Shown: positions 49,790 through 60,828 of the stretch, in pieces
Layout: every line of letters starts with the position of its first letter
Numbering within the stretch: position 1 is the stretch's first letter
DNA from: Suillus spraguei
Lineage: Eukaryota; Basidiomycota; Agaricomycetes; Boletales; Suillaceae
Assembly (NCBI GenBank): GCA_016800925.1
Contig: JABCPU010000078.1
Span: 1-64,000, forward strand
Reading direction: 5' to 3'
DNA: 64,000 bases
Notes under the pieces: generated by a model
Databases searched by the model: none
The model's input: the letters and a program-made list of their open reading frames with translations, nothing else
What the model was told of the DNA's origin: nothing
Translations under genes and position numbers: made by a program

Positions 49790-52700
49790 ATGGCACCCGT
49801 CGCAGTTGCCCCTACCACAACCGCTGGATTCCTCGAGACATTTGTTGTCTCTTCACAACCCAATACCCTCCATGACGTCATCGCTCAAGCTGTCGAACAT
49901 TATCCATCTCACGAGCTTGCTTTCATAACCTCGTCGGCACATGACTCCTCTATTCAGACGAAGACCTTCAGCGCGTTCAACCAACATGTCCGCAACCTTG
50001 CACGTGCCATGCTAGAGTGGGGAAAACCCACAGGCTCAGTCGTCGTTGTGTACCTGACAGAGCATGAAGACAACATGGCTGCTGTATGGGCGTGTCTTCT
50101 GGCTGGCTATGTGCCCTGCTTGCAGCCCGCTCTTAGTGCGCAACAGGCGCACAAGGAGGGCCACGTCGCCCACATCAAGAACTTGTTTGGGTCATCTATC
50201 TGGCTGACGAACGAGAGTGGTGCTGAACAGATCAGCACGATTTCTGGTCTGGAGGTTCACCTGTTCTCCGAATTAAAAGCATCGGCGGAGACATTCACTG
50301 TCTCAGCCGACTGGGTTGCGTACGAGGCTAAGCCGGACGATGAAGCGATCTTGTTCCTGACATCAGGGTCAACTGGATTCTCTAAGGCGGTCGTGCACAC
50401 TCACCGCACGATCCTGGCCGCATGCCGTGCGAAGGGACAAAGCTACGGCCTGACTTCGGAATCTCGGGTGCTGAACTGTAAGGCGCATATGATTTAGATA
50501 AACTGGTTGAAACTGATAACATGGTATTCAGGGGTCGGATTTGATCACGTCGCAGGATCATTGGAAATGCACATTACGCCTCTGCTATTTGGTGCTTCGC
50601 AACTTCACGTGCACGCATCTGCTATACTTGCTGATCCCCTTCGGTTGCTCAGTCTGATCGACGAAAAGGTATGTCAACGTGAAATCACAATTTTGTGCTT
50701 TACTCATCGTTTAATTGTTAGTCGATTGAGCTGGCTTTCGCCCCGAACTTCTTGCTTTCTAAGCTCACGCGTGATCTGGAGAAGCGCACAGATCTCTTCG
50801 GACAGTTTGACTTGTCGTCCATCAAGCGGATCAACAGCGGAGGTGAAGCTGTCGTCTCCAAGACTGCGCAAGCATTCGCTGCCACCATGAAACGGCTAAG
50901 CAAGAACCCCTCCGCCGTATCGTTTGTGATCTCCGCTGGGTTTGGAATGACGGAAACTTGGTAAGGCTCATTAAACTTTGTGTGTAATATAAACTGATGG
51001 ATTTTCTACAGTGCGGGATGCATTTACGATCCTGTGGATGTCCTTGTAACAGAACCTGCTCACGAGTTCCTTGATCTCGGGCGACCTATCAATGGTTGCG
51101 AGATGCGCATCGTGGACCCCGCAGACGGGGCCACCCTGCGCCCAGACGGAGAGAGCGGTGAGCTCCAGGTTCGCGGGCCGATGGTCTTCGTACGCTACTA
51201 CAACAACACCGAGGCTACGTCTCCAGCTTCGTCGAGGGTGGCTGGTACCGCACCGGTGATGTTGGGATCATTGAGAATGGTGTCATGCGCCTTAGCGGTC
51301 GTATCAAGGACACCGTTATTGTCCATGGTGTCTCATATGGTATCCCTGAGCTCGAGACTCACCTACAGACGGTGGAGGGGGTCACACACTCATTCCTCGC
51401 TGCAGCTCCTTACCGTGCTCCTGGTCAGGAGACTGAAGGATTCATCATTTTCTACTCGCCAACGTTCGACCTCGATGGAGCAGACGCTTCCACAAAGCTC
51501 TTTGCCACGCACCGGGCCCTTCGTGATATCTGTGTAAAAATGGTCACCCTGCCACCTCAGTTCATCGTTCCGATTCCTGTGAGCCAGATGGAGAAGACGA
51601 CTTTGGGTAAACTGTCTCGTGCGCGCCTGACGAGTCTGTTCAAGCAAGGCCAGCTCGCAAAGCACATCGCTCGATCTGAGAAGCTTCTCAGCGAGGCACG
51701 TGGGGCTACGTTCGTCGCCCCGTCCAGCGAGACGGAGAAGGCGCTTGCCAAGATATATGCTGGCATTTTCAATCTCGCAGAGAGCGAGATGTCGGCGAGC
51801 GATAACTTCTTCGAACTCGGCGGTACTTCTATTGATGTCATCAGGTCAGTATATCCGTTCTGCCCTAAATGACACTCACTAATACATGTCATCTCCAGAC
51901 TCAAGCGCGAAGGTGAAGCACATTTTGGCCTGCCTGAAATTCCCACCATCCAAATCCTCAAGCACCCCGTCATCTCGAGCCTCGCCAACTATGTCAATGC
52001 ATTGCTCTCCAAGGACAGCCAGACTGAGGAGTATGACCCCATCGTTCCCCTACAGCTGACTGGAAACAAAACGCCAATCTTCTTCGTGCATCCCGGTGTC
52101 GGAGAGGTTCTCATTTTCGTCAATCTCGCGAAATACTTCCAGAACGAGCGTCCGTTCTACGCTCTCCGCGCTCGTGGATTTGAGCCCGGCCACCCCTTCT
52201 TCACTTCCATGGATGAGATGGTGTCGTGCTACGCTGCAGCAGTCAAGAGGACCCAGGCTACGGGACCATATGCTATCGCAGGATACAGTTACGGCGGTGT
52301 CGTCGCATTTGAGGTCGCAAAGCGGCTCGAGGCCATGGGTGACGAAGTCAAGTTCACCGGTCTGATCAACATCCCTCCTCATATCGCCGACCGCATGCAC
52401 GAGATCGACTGGACAGGAGGCATGCTCAACTTGTCGTATTTCCTCGGTCTTGTGTCGAAGCATGATGCTAATGACCTCGCGCCTGCTCTAAGGCCCATGA
52501 CGAGGAAGGAGCAGCTGGAGGTGGTGTGGAAGCTATCTCCCCCTGACCGTCTCGTCGAGCTCCAGCTGACACCTGAGAAGCTAGACCACTGGGTGGACAT
52601 TGCGGGGTCGCTGATCGAGTGCGGAAAAGACTACAACCCGTCAGGCTCAGTTTGTATGTCATTCCTATTCTGATTACATTATCGCTTGCTCATACTATGG

Positions 52701-52916
52701 GTCTGTTCAGCCGCAGTGGACGTTTTCTACGCCATCCCTCTCCGGGGCAGCAAGTCAGACTGGTTGAACAACCAGCTCAAGCCATGGTCTGGGTTCAGCC
52801 GGGGCGAGCCATCATATACTGACGTGCCGGGGCAACACTACACACTGATGGACTTTGACCATGTACCACAGTTCCAAAAGATCTTCCGTAGTCGTCTGGA
52901 GGCTCGTGGCCTGTAA
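49790..52916 (+). CDS. A-T-TE aryl-quinone synthetase (atromentin synthetase-like), copy 1
   Basis: NRPS-like enzyme of the AtrA/NPS3 type: adenylates an aryl-pyruvate, holds it on a carrier domain and lets the thioesterase dimerise it to a terphenylquinone (atromentin from 4-hydroxyphenylpyruvate, or polyporic acid from phenylpyruvate). Six exons: 49790-50477, 50532-50668, 50722-50960, 51012-51844, 51899-52653, 52711-52916. A domain: FLTSGSTGFSKAVVHTHR, ISAGFGMTET, SGRIKDTVIVHGVSYG, KTTLGKLSR; T domain DNFFELGGTSID (Ser carries phosphopantetheine); TE: FFVHPGVGEVLIF, catalytic GYSYGG, His in GQHYTLMDFDHV. Odd: one C is missing near 51222 (ACGTCTCC against ACGTCCTCC in copy 2), shifting the frame just before the YRTGDVG motif. 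Otherwise intact, so error or recent inactivation. Substrate not decidable by eye. Confidence 0.9.
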
Positions 52917-53416
52917 AAATTTAGAGTGGAGTATTCTCTTCATATCTGTCTTTCGACGTATCCACTCAACTACTCATATACATACTCGGGGTACATGTAT
53001 TTCATACCTAATTCGCTTGACTAATTACCTCGCAGTGCATCTGATGTTGTCTTATGACAAAGTACATATTGAAAATGATATTTATATGTTTTCATCATGA
53101 TGCCTGTTCCGTTCGGAGTAACCAGTGATATTCCGGCCCGGCTTCAAGTCCCCGGTCAGCTGAAGCCAGCCCTAATTAAGCCGAGTCGATAGGCCACTAG
53201 GGCCCCGCTCGGCAACTGAGTCGGGTTTGTTTTTCGCTGGTTACACGCCAAAATCACGACCGATCGAACCAAGCAGGTGTTCCCATCAAAACGTCAATTT
53301 AACCTGACCAGCGCATGTGCTCGACAAAAAAGTTTGATTTTGATGGTTAGATTGTGTATCCGCTTGTACTTATCTGTAGCCTCTGTCTAATTTATGAACT
53401 CGTCCCTCTCTTTCTG

Positions 53417-53938
53417 ATGACACCTACTATGGAAAATGACAAGGAAAACACTGGTCTACTTGCCGAATCTCTTACTCCTAAAGTCCCGAAGACCAAATTG
53501 AAGGTGCCAAGTGCAAGCACAAAGACTGTTTGGAAGTCCAATGATGAGCTGTGTTGATTGCAACACTTCTCAAGGAACGGGAGGAGGGTCATCAATCTGA
53601 CTCGGGATTCAAACCGAAGTCATTTGTTGCTTGTGCAGAAGCACTCCAAGGGAGTGAGAAGACGAGTGGAGGGGTTTCAAAGACATCTGGCTCGTGCCAT
53701 GACCATTGGAGAAAGGTATGTCTTGTATTTTATTCAAAACGCATTCTGACAATGCTCTCAGCTTAAAAAGGACTTCGCCGTCGTCAAAAAACTCAGGGAA
53801 CAGTCTGGATTTGGCTGTGAAAATACTTTGAAGATCGTAATTGCCCTTCCAGATGTCTGGGAGAAATATCTCGAGGCAAGTACATTCTCGTCAGATCTTT
53901 GTGAGGTCACTGGCCGAGCTCCAGACATTGTAGTCTAG
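53417..53938 (+). pseudogene. Harbinger Myb/SANT-like DNA-binding protein
   Basis: Reads MENDKENTGLL, KTVWKSNDELC, then LIATLLKEREEGHQSDSG, FKPKSFVACAEALQGS, CHDHWRKLKKDFAVVKKL (over an intron starting at 53716) and LPDVWEKYLEA, the pattern of Myb/SANT-like proteins that accompany Harbinger transposases. A one-base gap near 53552 (ELC to LIATLL) breaks the frame. Stop TAG 53936-53938. Confidence 0.72.
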
Positions 53939-54056
53939 AATACATTACGTGCATTCAAAATATATTGATAACTATCCCACATGGCTTTGGCAATGGAATC
54001 CCTGAGCTCAGAAACCTGACTCCGCTCTGCCAATGAGATATCACCCCTAAGGTAAA

Positions 54057-54473
54057 CTAATGGATAATTGATATGATGGAGCACCTTGTGAGAGTACTGG
54101 GACTGCGCTGAAACCGTTCCTCAAGATGGCGCTGGGGTAAGCCAGTTACAGCAAGGTATAGAAATATTGCAAGCTGTTCATCTGCCGAAACGTATCTTGT
54201 GTCATGAAGGCCATGCTTGATCAGCTCATGGAGAAGGGCTTGAAATACATGTTTGTTCATTCCCATTGCATCATAAAAGCGTTGGGGGTGGCCAACAAGA
54301 AGCTCATTCAACCATTGTTGGCCAGTGAGCTTCAAGGTGTTTTTTGGCATTTTGTTGTAGTGGATGGAGAATTGGTATTGGGTAAGTGAAGCAGCAGCAA
54401 GTGCGAGAGCAATGACAGCAGCTGCCCTTTTTTTCTTGGCTTTAGAGCCTGCAAGGCGAGCGTTGATTAACAT
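54057..54473 (-). pseudogene. Harbinger transposase N-terminal fragment
   Basis: ATG 54473. Contains QQWLNELLVGHPQRFYDAMG, MNKHVFQALLHELIKHGLHD, TRYVSADEQLAIFLYLAVTG and LEERFQRSPSTLTR, the HTH-containing N-terminus of HARBI1-like transposases. It ends after 138 codons, before any of the DDE catalytic residues, so the element is non-autonomous. Confidence 0.82.
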
Positions 54474-54603
54474 AAGTACAGCACTCTACTATAAAAAGAA
54501 ACAGCGGCCTGGTTTGGCAGATGTCGATGGTCTAATTTTCCTTCGCATCAATTGAACCTGACCAGCGAAAACAAACCCGACTCAGTTGCCGAGCAGGGCC
54601 TAG

Positions 54604-56598
54604 GCTATAGGCGTGCTCAATAATCGCTACCACAAGTCAATGGCCCAACCCGCCCTCACAGCTCACCTTGCACCACAGGTACGAACGCGTATTTCTGACC
54701 CGAAAGCCCTGCGGGCTTTCGCCCAAATACCCGACAAATAGTTTTACTTTCTTCAAAAGTTAGCTCTCAACAACCTCCTCGTAACACCACGAATTGTCAC
54801 AAACCATTGTTTGTTTAGTCTCGAGTGAGTGCCGTCAGAATCGTAGCCACGAGCGTTCGAAGCGCATAGAACAAAGTACATATTAGAAATGATTGTTTGC
54901 ATGCTTGTGAGCCCACCTTTCGGAGTAACATGAACAAGATTCTACGAATGTTGCGTTTGATATAGATTCTGCATCTTTCAGTGCCAGCTGCTAACTAGAT
55001 GTTGCTTTGATTACTCACTTTGTGTTTTTCACACTTGCCTGGGCGTAGATGGCCAAATAAAATATTTACTCATATTTATGTTTATTTCAGAAGGCATTGC
55101 CCAATATTGACCACACAACACCCCGGCGGCGGTAAGCTATTGGACTGAGTTTTCGTTGTTCAGGCGATGATAGACTAGCAAACGAGTGGACCATGATAAC
55201 AGCCCCAAGCCTCTTGACCTTAATACATATTTAAAATTTTATGGCAGTGCTCTGATAAATTTGAATCCAACTCACGAATATGTTTTCGTTGCACCCTGGT
55301 GTCATCATCCGCTAGGAGAACATCTGGCTGACCATATGCTCAATCTAACGCATAACTTTCGCATTACACACTGTGATATGTCTCGGGAAAGCAAAACGAT
55401 TAATAGGACTTTCATGAGTCAAGACGCACCTGATCTTTGCATACGTGCGTGGCTCAGTAGCACGAGAGCTCGTGGATTCTGTGTTTACGCCACATGACAT
55501 AATCTTCTCGAGTCACACATTAGGTAGTCAATCATATTAGGACGTCACAGAACAACAACTCGAGGTAAAGAAGTTCAACGAGTATTTTGGATTCCGGAAC
55601 ATCGTGGTGAAGTTGATGGTTAACAGTCGGAACACAGATTGGCGACAGATGGGCTTCCGTCCAACATGGTCTTGGCCTGCTTGGCAGAGCAACAAAAATT
55701 CCAAAGATGAAAGGAGCACATTGCTGGGTTACAGGGCTTAATTCCCTCCTGTTAACGCGATAATCTACTGAGGAAATTCGAATGGGTAAATCTCGCATCA
55801 TTCTTCATTTTCTGGCACGGAAGTCACCTTGTTTGCAAGGTCAAACCTCCGTTGTCGGAAATAAGGCTGGTAACCCGTAACCACATACACGATTTACAGT
55901 GGCCTTAGGAGTATTGCCCGTACTGAAACCGGACAACGTTAGCCTCTCGGGCGCTTCGACGATACGGTAAGTACGGGCCGGGGTACGGTTGGTTGGCTAC
56001 GGTTGAACAGGGCATGATAACGATTTGCTTGGAAGCGAAGCCCAAGCCAGAAGAACGTCGCGAGGCAGAACACCTCCTCAGAATCCGCTTCAAGCACCCG
56101 CCAAGGCTATGCGCAAGAGGGACGCTAGGTACCCAACTAGGCCGCGGCCACCGACTATTACCTCGTTCTGTTTAGGAATAATACCGACTTATACTCAGTG
56201 GGAGCAAAAGTTCCGGAGTGCGACTGCAACTGCGTTCGATGACCGGCCTGGTACGGGAGGGGTGAATAGGAAGCCTGGCTCTAATCGGGAAATGACCGGG
56301 AATAGGTATACCAAACAGGAATAATTTTATACGAGAACGGCCATTACATAACTGGAGGATGTTGAACGTTATGTAATCTTCAAGCATCCATGTAGCAATC
56401 TCTCCACCAACTCTGCACTATGCATATGGGCTCTCCCAAGCATCACGCGGTAGATAAAGTTCTTCCGATGGCACAGATTTTGTATACAGCAAGGCGCGCG
56501 TCCCGTGCACATATTTAAGTAATTCGAAGAAGGCCAGAAAGTGCTCAACGTCCTAGACACCTCACTGCTTTAGAGTTCGACTTTAGAGACGGCTTACA
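54604..56598. promoter_or_regulatory. Intergenic with promoter of second A-T-TE gene
   Basis: About 2 kb. A frame at 55186-55497 (GTG start; includes EYVFVAPWCHHPLGEHLADH) and others are open but unrecognised and unsupported. TATTTAAG at 56512-56519 lies 80 bp before the ATG at 56599; the TCAACGTCCTAGACACC block near 56537 matches the 5' flank of copy 1. Confidence 0.5.
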
Positions 56599-59500
56599 AT
56601 GTCACCCATCGCAGTCTCTCCCACTACCGCCACCGAATTCGTTGCTCCCTTCAAGGCATCTATTGCATCTCCGCAACCCAATACCCTCCACGACGTCATC
56701 GCTCAAGCTTCTGACCGTTACCCGTCGCATGAGCTTGCGTTCATAACCTCCTCGGCACATGATTCTTCCATTCAGAACAAGACCTTCAGTGCGTTCAACC
56801 AACATGTTCGCAACCTTGCACATGCTATGCTAGAGTGGGGAAAACCCACAGGCTCAGTCGTCCTCGTGTACCTGACAGAGCACGAAGACAACATGGCTGC
56901 TGTATGGGCTTGTCTGCTGGCCGGCTATGTGCCCTGCTTGCAGCCCGCTCTTAGCGCGCAACAGGCTCACAAGGAGGGCCATGTCGCCCACATCAAGAAT
57001 TTGTTTGGGTCTTCTATCTGGCTGACGAACGAGAATGGTGCTGAACAGATCAGCACGATTTCTGGTTTGGAGGTTCACCTGTTCTCCGAATTGAAAGCAT
57101 CGGCGGAGACATTTACCGTTTCAGCTGACTGGGTTGCGTACGTGGCTAAACCGGACGATGAGGCGATCCTGTTCCTGACATCAGGTTCAACTGGATTCTC
57201 GAAGGCGGTCGTGCACACGCACCGCACGATCCTGGCTGCATGCCGTGCGAAGGGGCAAAGCTACGGCCTGACTTCGGAATCTCGAGTGCTGAACTGTAAG
57301 GACACATGGTTTAAATAAACTGTTTGGAATTAATATCATGGATGGCACTCAGGGGTCGGATTTGATCACGTCGCGGGATCTTTAGAAATGCATATCACGC
57401 CTCTACTATATGGTGCTTCGCAACTTCATGTGCACGCATCTGCTATCCTTGCTGATCCTCTTCGGCTGCTCCGTCTGATTGACGAAAAGGCATGCCAAAA
57501 TTTAACCATAGCTTGATGTATCTCTTATGATTCTATTTCTAGTCAATTGAATTGGCCTTCGCCCCGAATTTCCTGCTCTCCAAACTCACTCGTGATCTGG
57601 AGAAGCGCACTGACCTCTTCGGATGCTTCGACCTATCGTCCATCAAGCGGATCAACAGTGGGGGTGAAGCTGTTATTTGCAAGACCGCGCAAGCGTTCGC
57701 TGCCATGATGAAAAAGTTCAGCAAAAACTCCATGTCCTTTGTGATCTCCGCTGGGTTTGGCATGACAGAAACTTGGTAAGGCTCATTCAATCACATGTAT
57801 ATATAGACTGATTGGGCTTCTGCAGCGCCGGATGCATTTACAATCCTGTGGATGTCCTGGCAACAGAGCCTGCTCACGAGTTCCTTGACCTCGGGCGACC
57901 TATCAATGGTTGCGAGATGCGCGTTGTCGACCCAGCAGACGGCGCCACCCTGCGCCCAGACGGAGAGAGCGGTGAGCTCCAGGTTCGCGGGTCAATGATC
58001 TTCGTACGCTACTACAATAACGTTGAGGCTACGTCCTCCAGTTTCGTAGAGGGCGGCTGGTACCGTACCGGTGATGTTGGGATCATCGAGAATGGTATCA
58101 TGCGCCTTAGCGGTCGTATCAAGGACACCGTCATCGTCCATGGTGTTTCGTATGGTATCCCTGAGCTCGAGACCCACCTGCAGACGGTGGAGGGGGTCAC
58201 ACACTCATTCCTCGCTGCAGCTCCTTACCGTGCTCCTGGTCAGGAGACGGAAGGATTCATCATTTTCTACTCGCCAACATTTGACCTTGATGGAGCAGAC
58301 GCTTCCACAAAGCTCTTTGCCACGCACCGGGCCCTTCGGGATATTTGTGTGAAAATGATTACCCTGCCGCCTCAGTTCGTGGTTCCCATTCCTGTGAACC
58401 AGATGGAAAAAACGACTCTGGGTAAATTGTCTCGTGCGCATCTGATGAGTCTGTTCAAGCAAGGCCAGCTTGCGAAACACATCGCCCGCTCTGAAGAGCT
58501 TCTCAGTGAGGCACGCGGCGTTACGTTTATCGCCCCGTCCACTGAGACGGAGAAGGCGCTTTCCAGGATATATGCTGGCATCTTCAATCTCGCAGTTGGC
58601 GAGGTGTCAGCGAGCGACAACTTTTTCGAGATCGGCGGTACTTCCATTGATGCTATCCGGTGAGCATATCTGTTTTCGCCTTCAAATGGCCTTTCCCGAC
58701 ATATTCTCCAGACTCAAGCGCGAAGCAGAGGAGTATTTCGGCCTACCTGACGTCTCTGCTATTCAAATCCTCAAGCACCCTGTTCTCTCGAGCCTGGCGA
58801 ATTACATCAACTCTTTGCTCTCCAAGGGCACCCAGACTGAAGAGTATGACCCCATCGTTCCTCTTCAACTCGGTGGAAATAAGACGCCAATTTTCTTCGT
58901 TCACCCCGGTATCGGCGAGGTGCTCATTTTCGTCAATCTCGCCAAATACTTTCATAATGAGCGTCCTTTCTATGCTTTCCGTGCTCGTGGCTTTGATGCC
59001 GGCCACTCCTTTTTCACCTCCATGGACGAGATGGTTTCCTGTTATGCCGCAGCAGTCAAGAAGACTCAGGCCACGGGACCATACGCCATCGCGGGCTACA
59101 GTTACGGCGGTGTTATTGCATTTGAAGTCGCAAAGCGGCTGGAGGCCATGGGCGACGATGTCAAGTTCGTCGGTCTCATAAACATTCCTCCTCATATTGC
59201 CCCCCGCCTGAACGAGATTGATTGGACGTCCGGCATGCTCCACTTGTCGTCCTTCCTTGGTCTCGTGTCGAAACATGATGCCGACGATCTGGCTCCTCCC
59301 TTGAGACCGCTCACGAGGCAGGAGCAGCTTGAGTTTGTGTGGAAGGCGTCGCCTCCCGAACGAATTGTCGAGCTCCAGCTGACACTCGAGAAGCTTGATA
59401 AATGGGTGGACCTCGCGGGGTCCCTCATCGATTGCGGACTGGATTACAACCCATCAGGCTCAGTTTGTATGTCTATTCACTTTCTAACTTCAGAAATGCT

Positions 59501-59728
59501 TTTTCATATACCAACCCCTCAGCCGCACTCGATGTTTTCTATGCTATTCCCTTTGCCGGAACCAAGGTTGACTGGCTCAACAACCAGCTCAAGCCATGGT
59601 CTGGCTTCAGCCGCGGCGAGGCATCATATACTGATGTGCCTGGGGAACACCATACGCTCATGGACCTTGAGCACGTCCCACAGTTTCAGAGGATCTTTCG
59701 GAGTCGTCTCGCGGCTCGTGGGCTTTAG
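56599..59728 (+). CDS. A-T-TE aryl-quinone synthetase (atromentin synthetase-like), copy 2
   Basis: Close paralogue of the gene at 49790, with all five introns at the same places: exons 56599-57295, 57353-57489, 57543-57775, 57826-58659, 58712-59466, 59523-59728. Domains complete and in one frame: A (FLTSGSTGFSKAVVHTHR, ISAGFGMTET, EGGWYRTGDVG, SGRIKDTVIVHG, KTTLGKLSR), T (DNFFEIGGTSID, serine present), TE (FFVHPGIGEVLIF, GYSYGG, GEHHTLMDLEHV). This is the readable copy of the pair. Intron 2 begins GC (GCATGC) where copy 1 has GT, a GC-AG intron. The aminotransferase and alcohol dehydrogenase genes that often sit beside atromentin synthetases are absent from this window. Product atromentin or polyporic acid by family; not resolvable here. 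Confidence 0.92.
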
Positions 59729-60044
59729 ACGTTTGGAATTGCGTATTCCGATTATATCTTGTCTTGCGTCGATGTTTTATTAAACTAGTGGGAGCGTATT
59801 GTTTTGTACTTAATTTGTCATACATCTTCACGTGCCTTATAGCAGAACCTAGCGCATGTTTGGCGAATCTGAACCTCAGAACATCGAACACCCCTACTAA
59901 GTGGTGTTTTGCCGGGGCGCGGGATAACAAGTGTGATTCTTCCCAACGGTGCTACTTACATAAGGTTACCGTGAAGGGTACTATATCATACCCGACAGTT
60001 TAGCTACAGTTTCTACAGTTATCAATTACAGCTGTGTGCGTATA
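59729..60044. other. Intergenic
   Basis: 3' flank of synthetase copy 2; no other feature seen. Confidence 0.45.
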
Positions 60045-60775
60045 TAATGGCACTGGCGTGTTGTGGGAAAATCGTAATTGAGGATTTGGGACTTTTGAAA
60101 TTTTCACCGTTTTGAGACTTAGAGCAAAATTTAAACAATTGCACCACGTCGGACAACAATACACCTAGTATGGTCAACCGAAAGATCTCATCCGACGTCA
60201 AACTCGCTGCCATTCGCCTGTATGAGCAAGATATCCTTAGTCTTCGTGAAATCCTTGATTGCGTCGGCTTCTCGAGACGCACATTCTTCCGCATCCGAAG
60301 GCTCTATCAGCACACCGGCGATGTAGTCAAACCACGGAGTGAATTCACAGGTCGTCCGAGGAAGCTGAATCTTGAGGATGTTCAGTACCTCGTGGAACTG
60401 GTCCACCACCGGCCAGATTGGTTTCTCGACGAGATCACTCGACTCATGTTATGCAACCGCTTCCTTGCACTCCACTACACCACCATCCACCGCGAGCTCC
60501 ATCGTGCGGGCGTTTCCCTCAAAAAGCTCCGTAAAATCGCCAAAGAACGAAATGAAGATCTCCGTGCTGACTACATGCGACGGATGGCCCAATACATGCC
60601 TGATGAACTTTGCTTCATCGATGAGACTTCGATTTATGAGGAACACGGTATAGCACAGTACAGATATAAAATCGATTATTGGGACGCGACGCGGCATTAT
60701 GTAACACAGAATGGTAAAAAAAAACCAAGTCCCGAATCTCAATTGTGATTTTCCCACAACACACCAGTGCCATTA
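60045..60775 (+). mobile_element. Tc1/mariner-like DNA transposon, internally deleted
   Basis: Element 60047-60773 flanked by TA (60045-60046 and 60774-60775). Ends are inverted repeats of about 48 bp: left ATGGCACTGGCGTGTTGTGG..., the right end its complement with few mismatches, including the block GGGAAAATC...AATTGAG...GGGACTT. Encodes only the first half of a transposase. Length 727 bp; non-autonomous. Its right end is 54 bp from the stop codon of the transporter gene. Confidence 0.88.
60170..60748 (+). pseudogene. Truncated Tc1/IS630-type transposase
   Basis: ATG 60170. N-terminal paired-type HTH (SSDVKLAAIRLYEQDILSLR, GFSRRTFFRIRRLYQ), linker GRPRKLNLEDVQYLVELV, then the first catalytic Asp in LCFIDETSIYEEHG. 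The sequence then runs into the right inverted repeat and stops, so the second and third acidic residues are missing. Frame is open throughout what remains. Confidence 0.85.
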
Positions 60776-60828
60776 GTTTCGCAAACTGCTGTAAACGAAA
60801 AAAACACGATCAGACTCATGTTAATGTC

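Larger units (their letters stand above)
53198..54603. mobile_element. PIF/Harbinger-type DNA transposon, internally deleted
   Basis: Element 53201-54600 (1400 bp) flanked by a 3-bp duplication TAG (53198-53200 and 54601-54603). Terminal inverted repeats of about 40 bp: left GGCCCCGCTCGGCAACTGAG..., right end its complement with one C/T difference and a T5/T4 length difference. It carries the two typical Harbinger genes, a Myb/SANT-like protein (+) and a transposase (-), arranged convergently, but the transposase is cut off before its catalytic domain. The subterminal word AACCTGACCAGCG, part of the right end (about 54554-54566), also occurs inside the left end (about 53301-53313). Sits between two paralogous synthetase genes. 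Confidence 0.88.

Noticed and set aside
55186..55497. 103-codon frame between the Harbinger element and synthetase copy 2
   Set aside because: Starts at GTG, has no recognisable family, no TATA or splice context; not reported as a gene.
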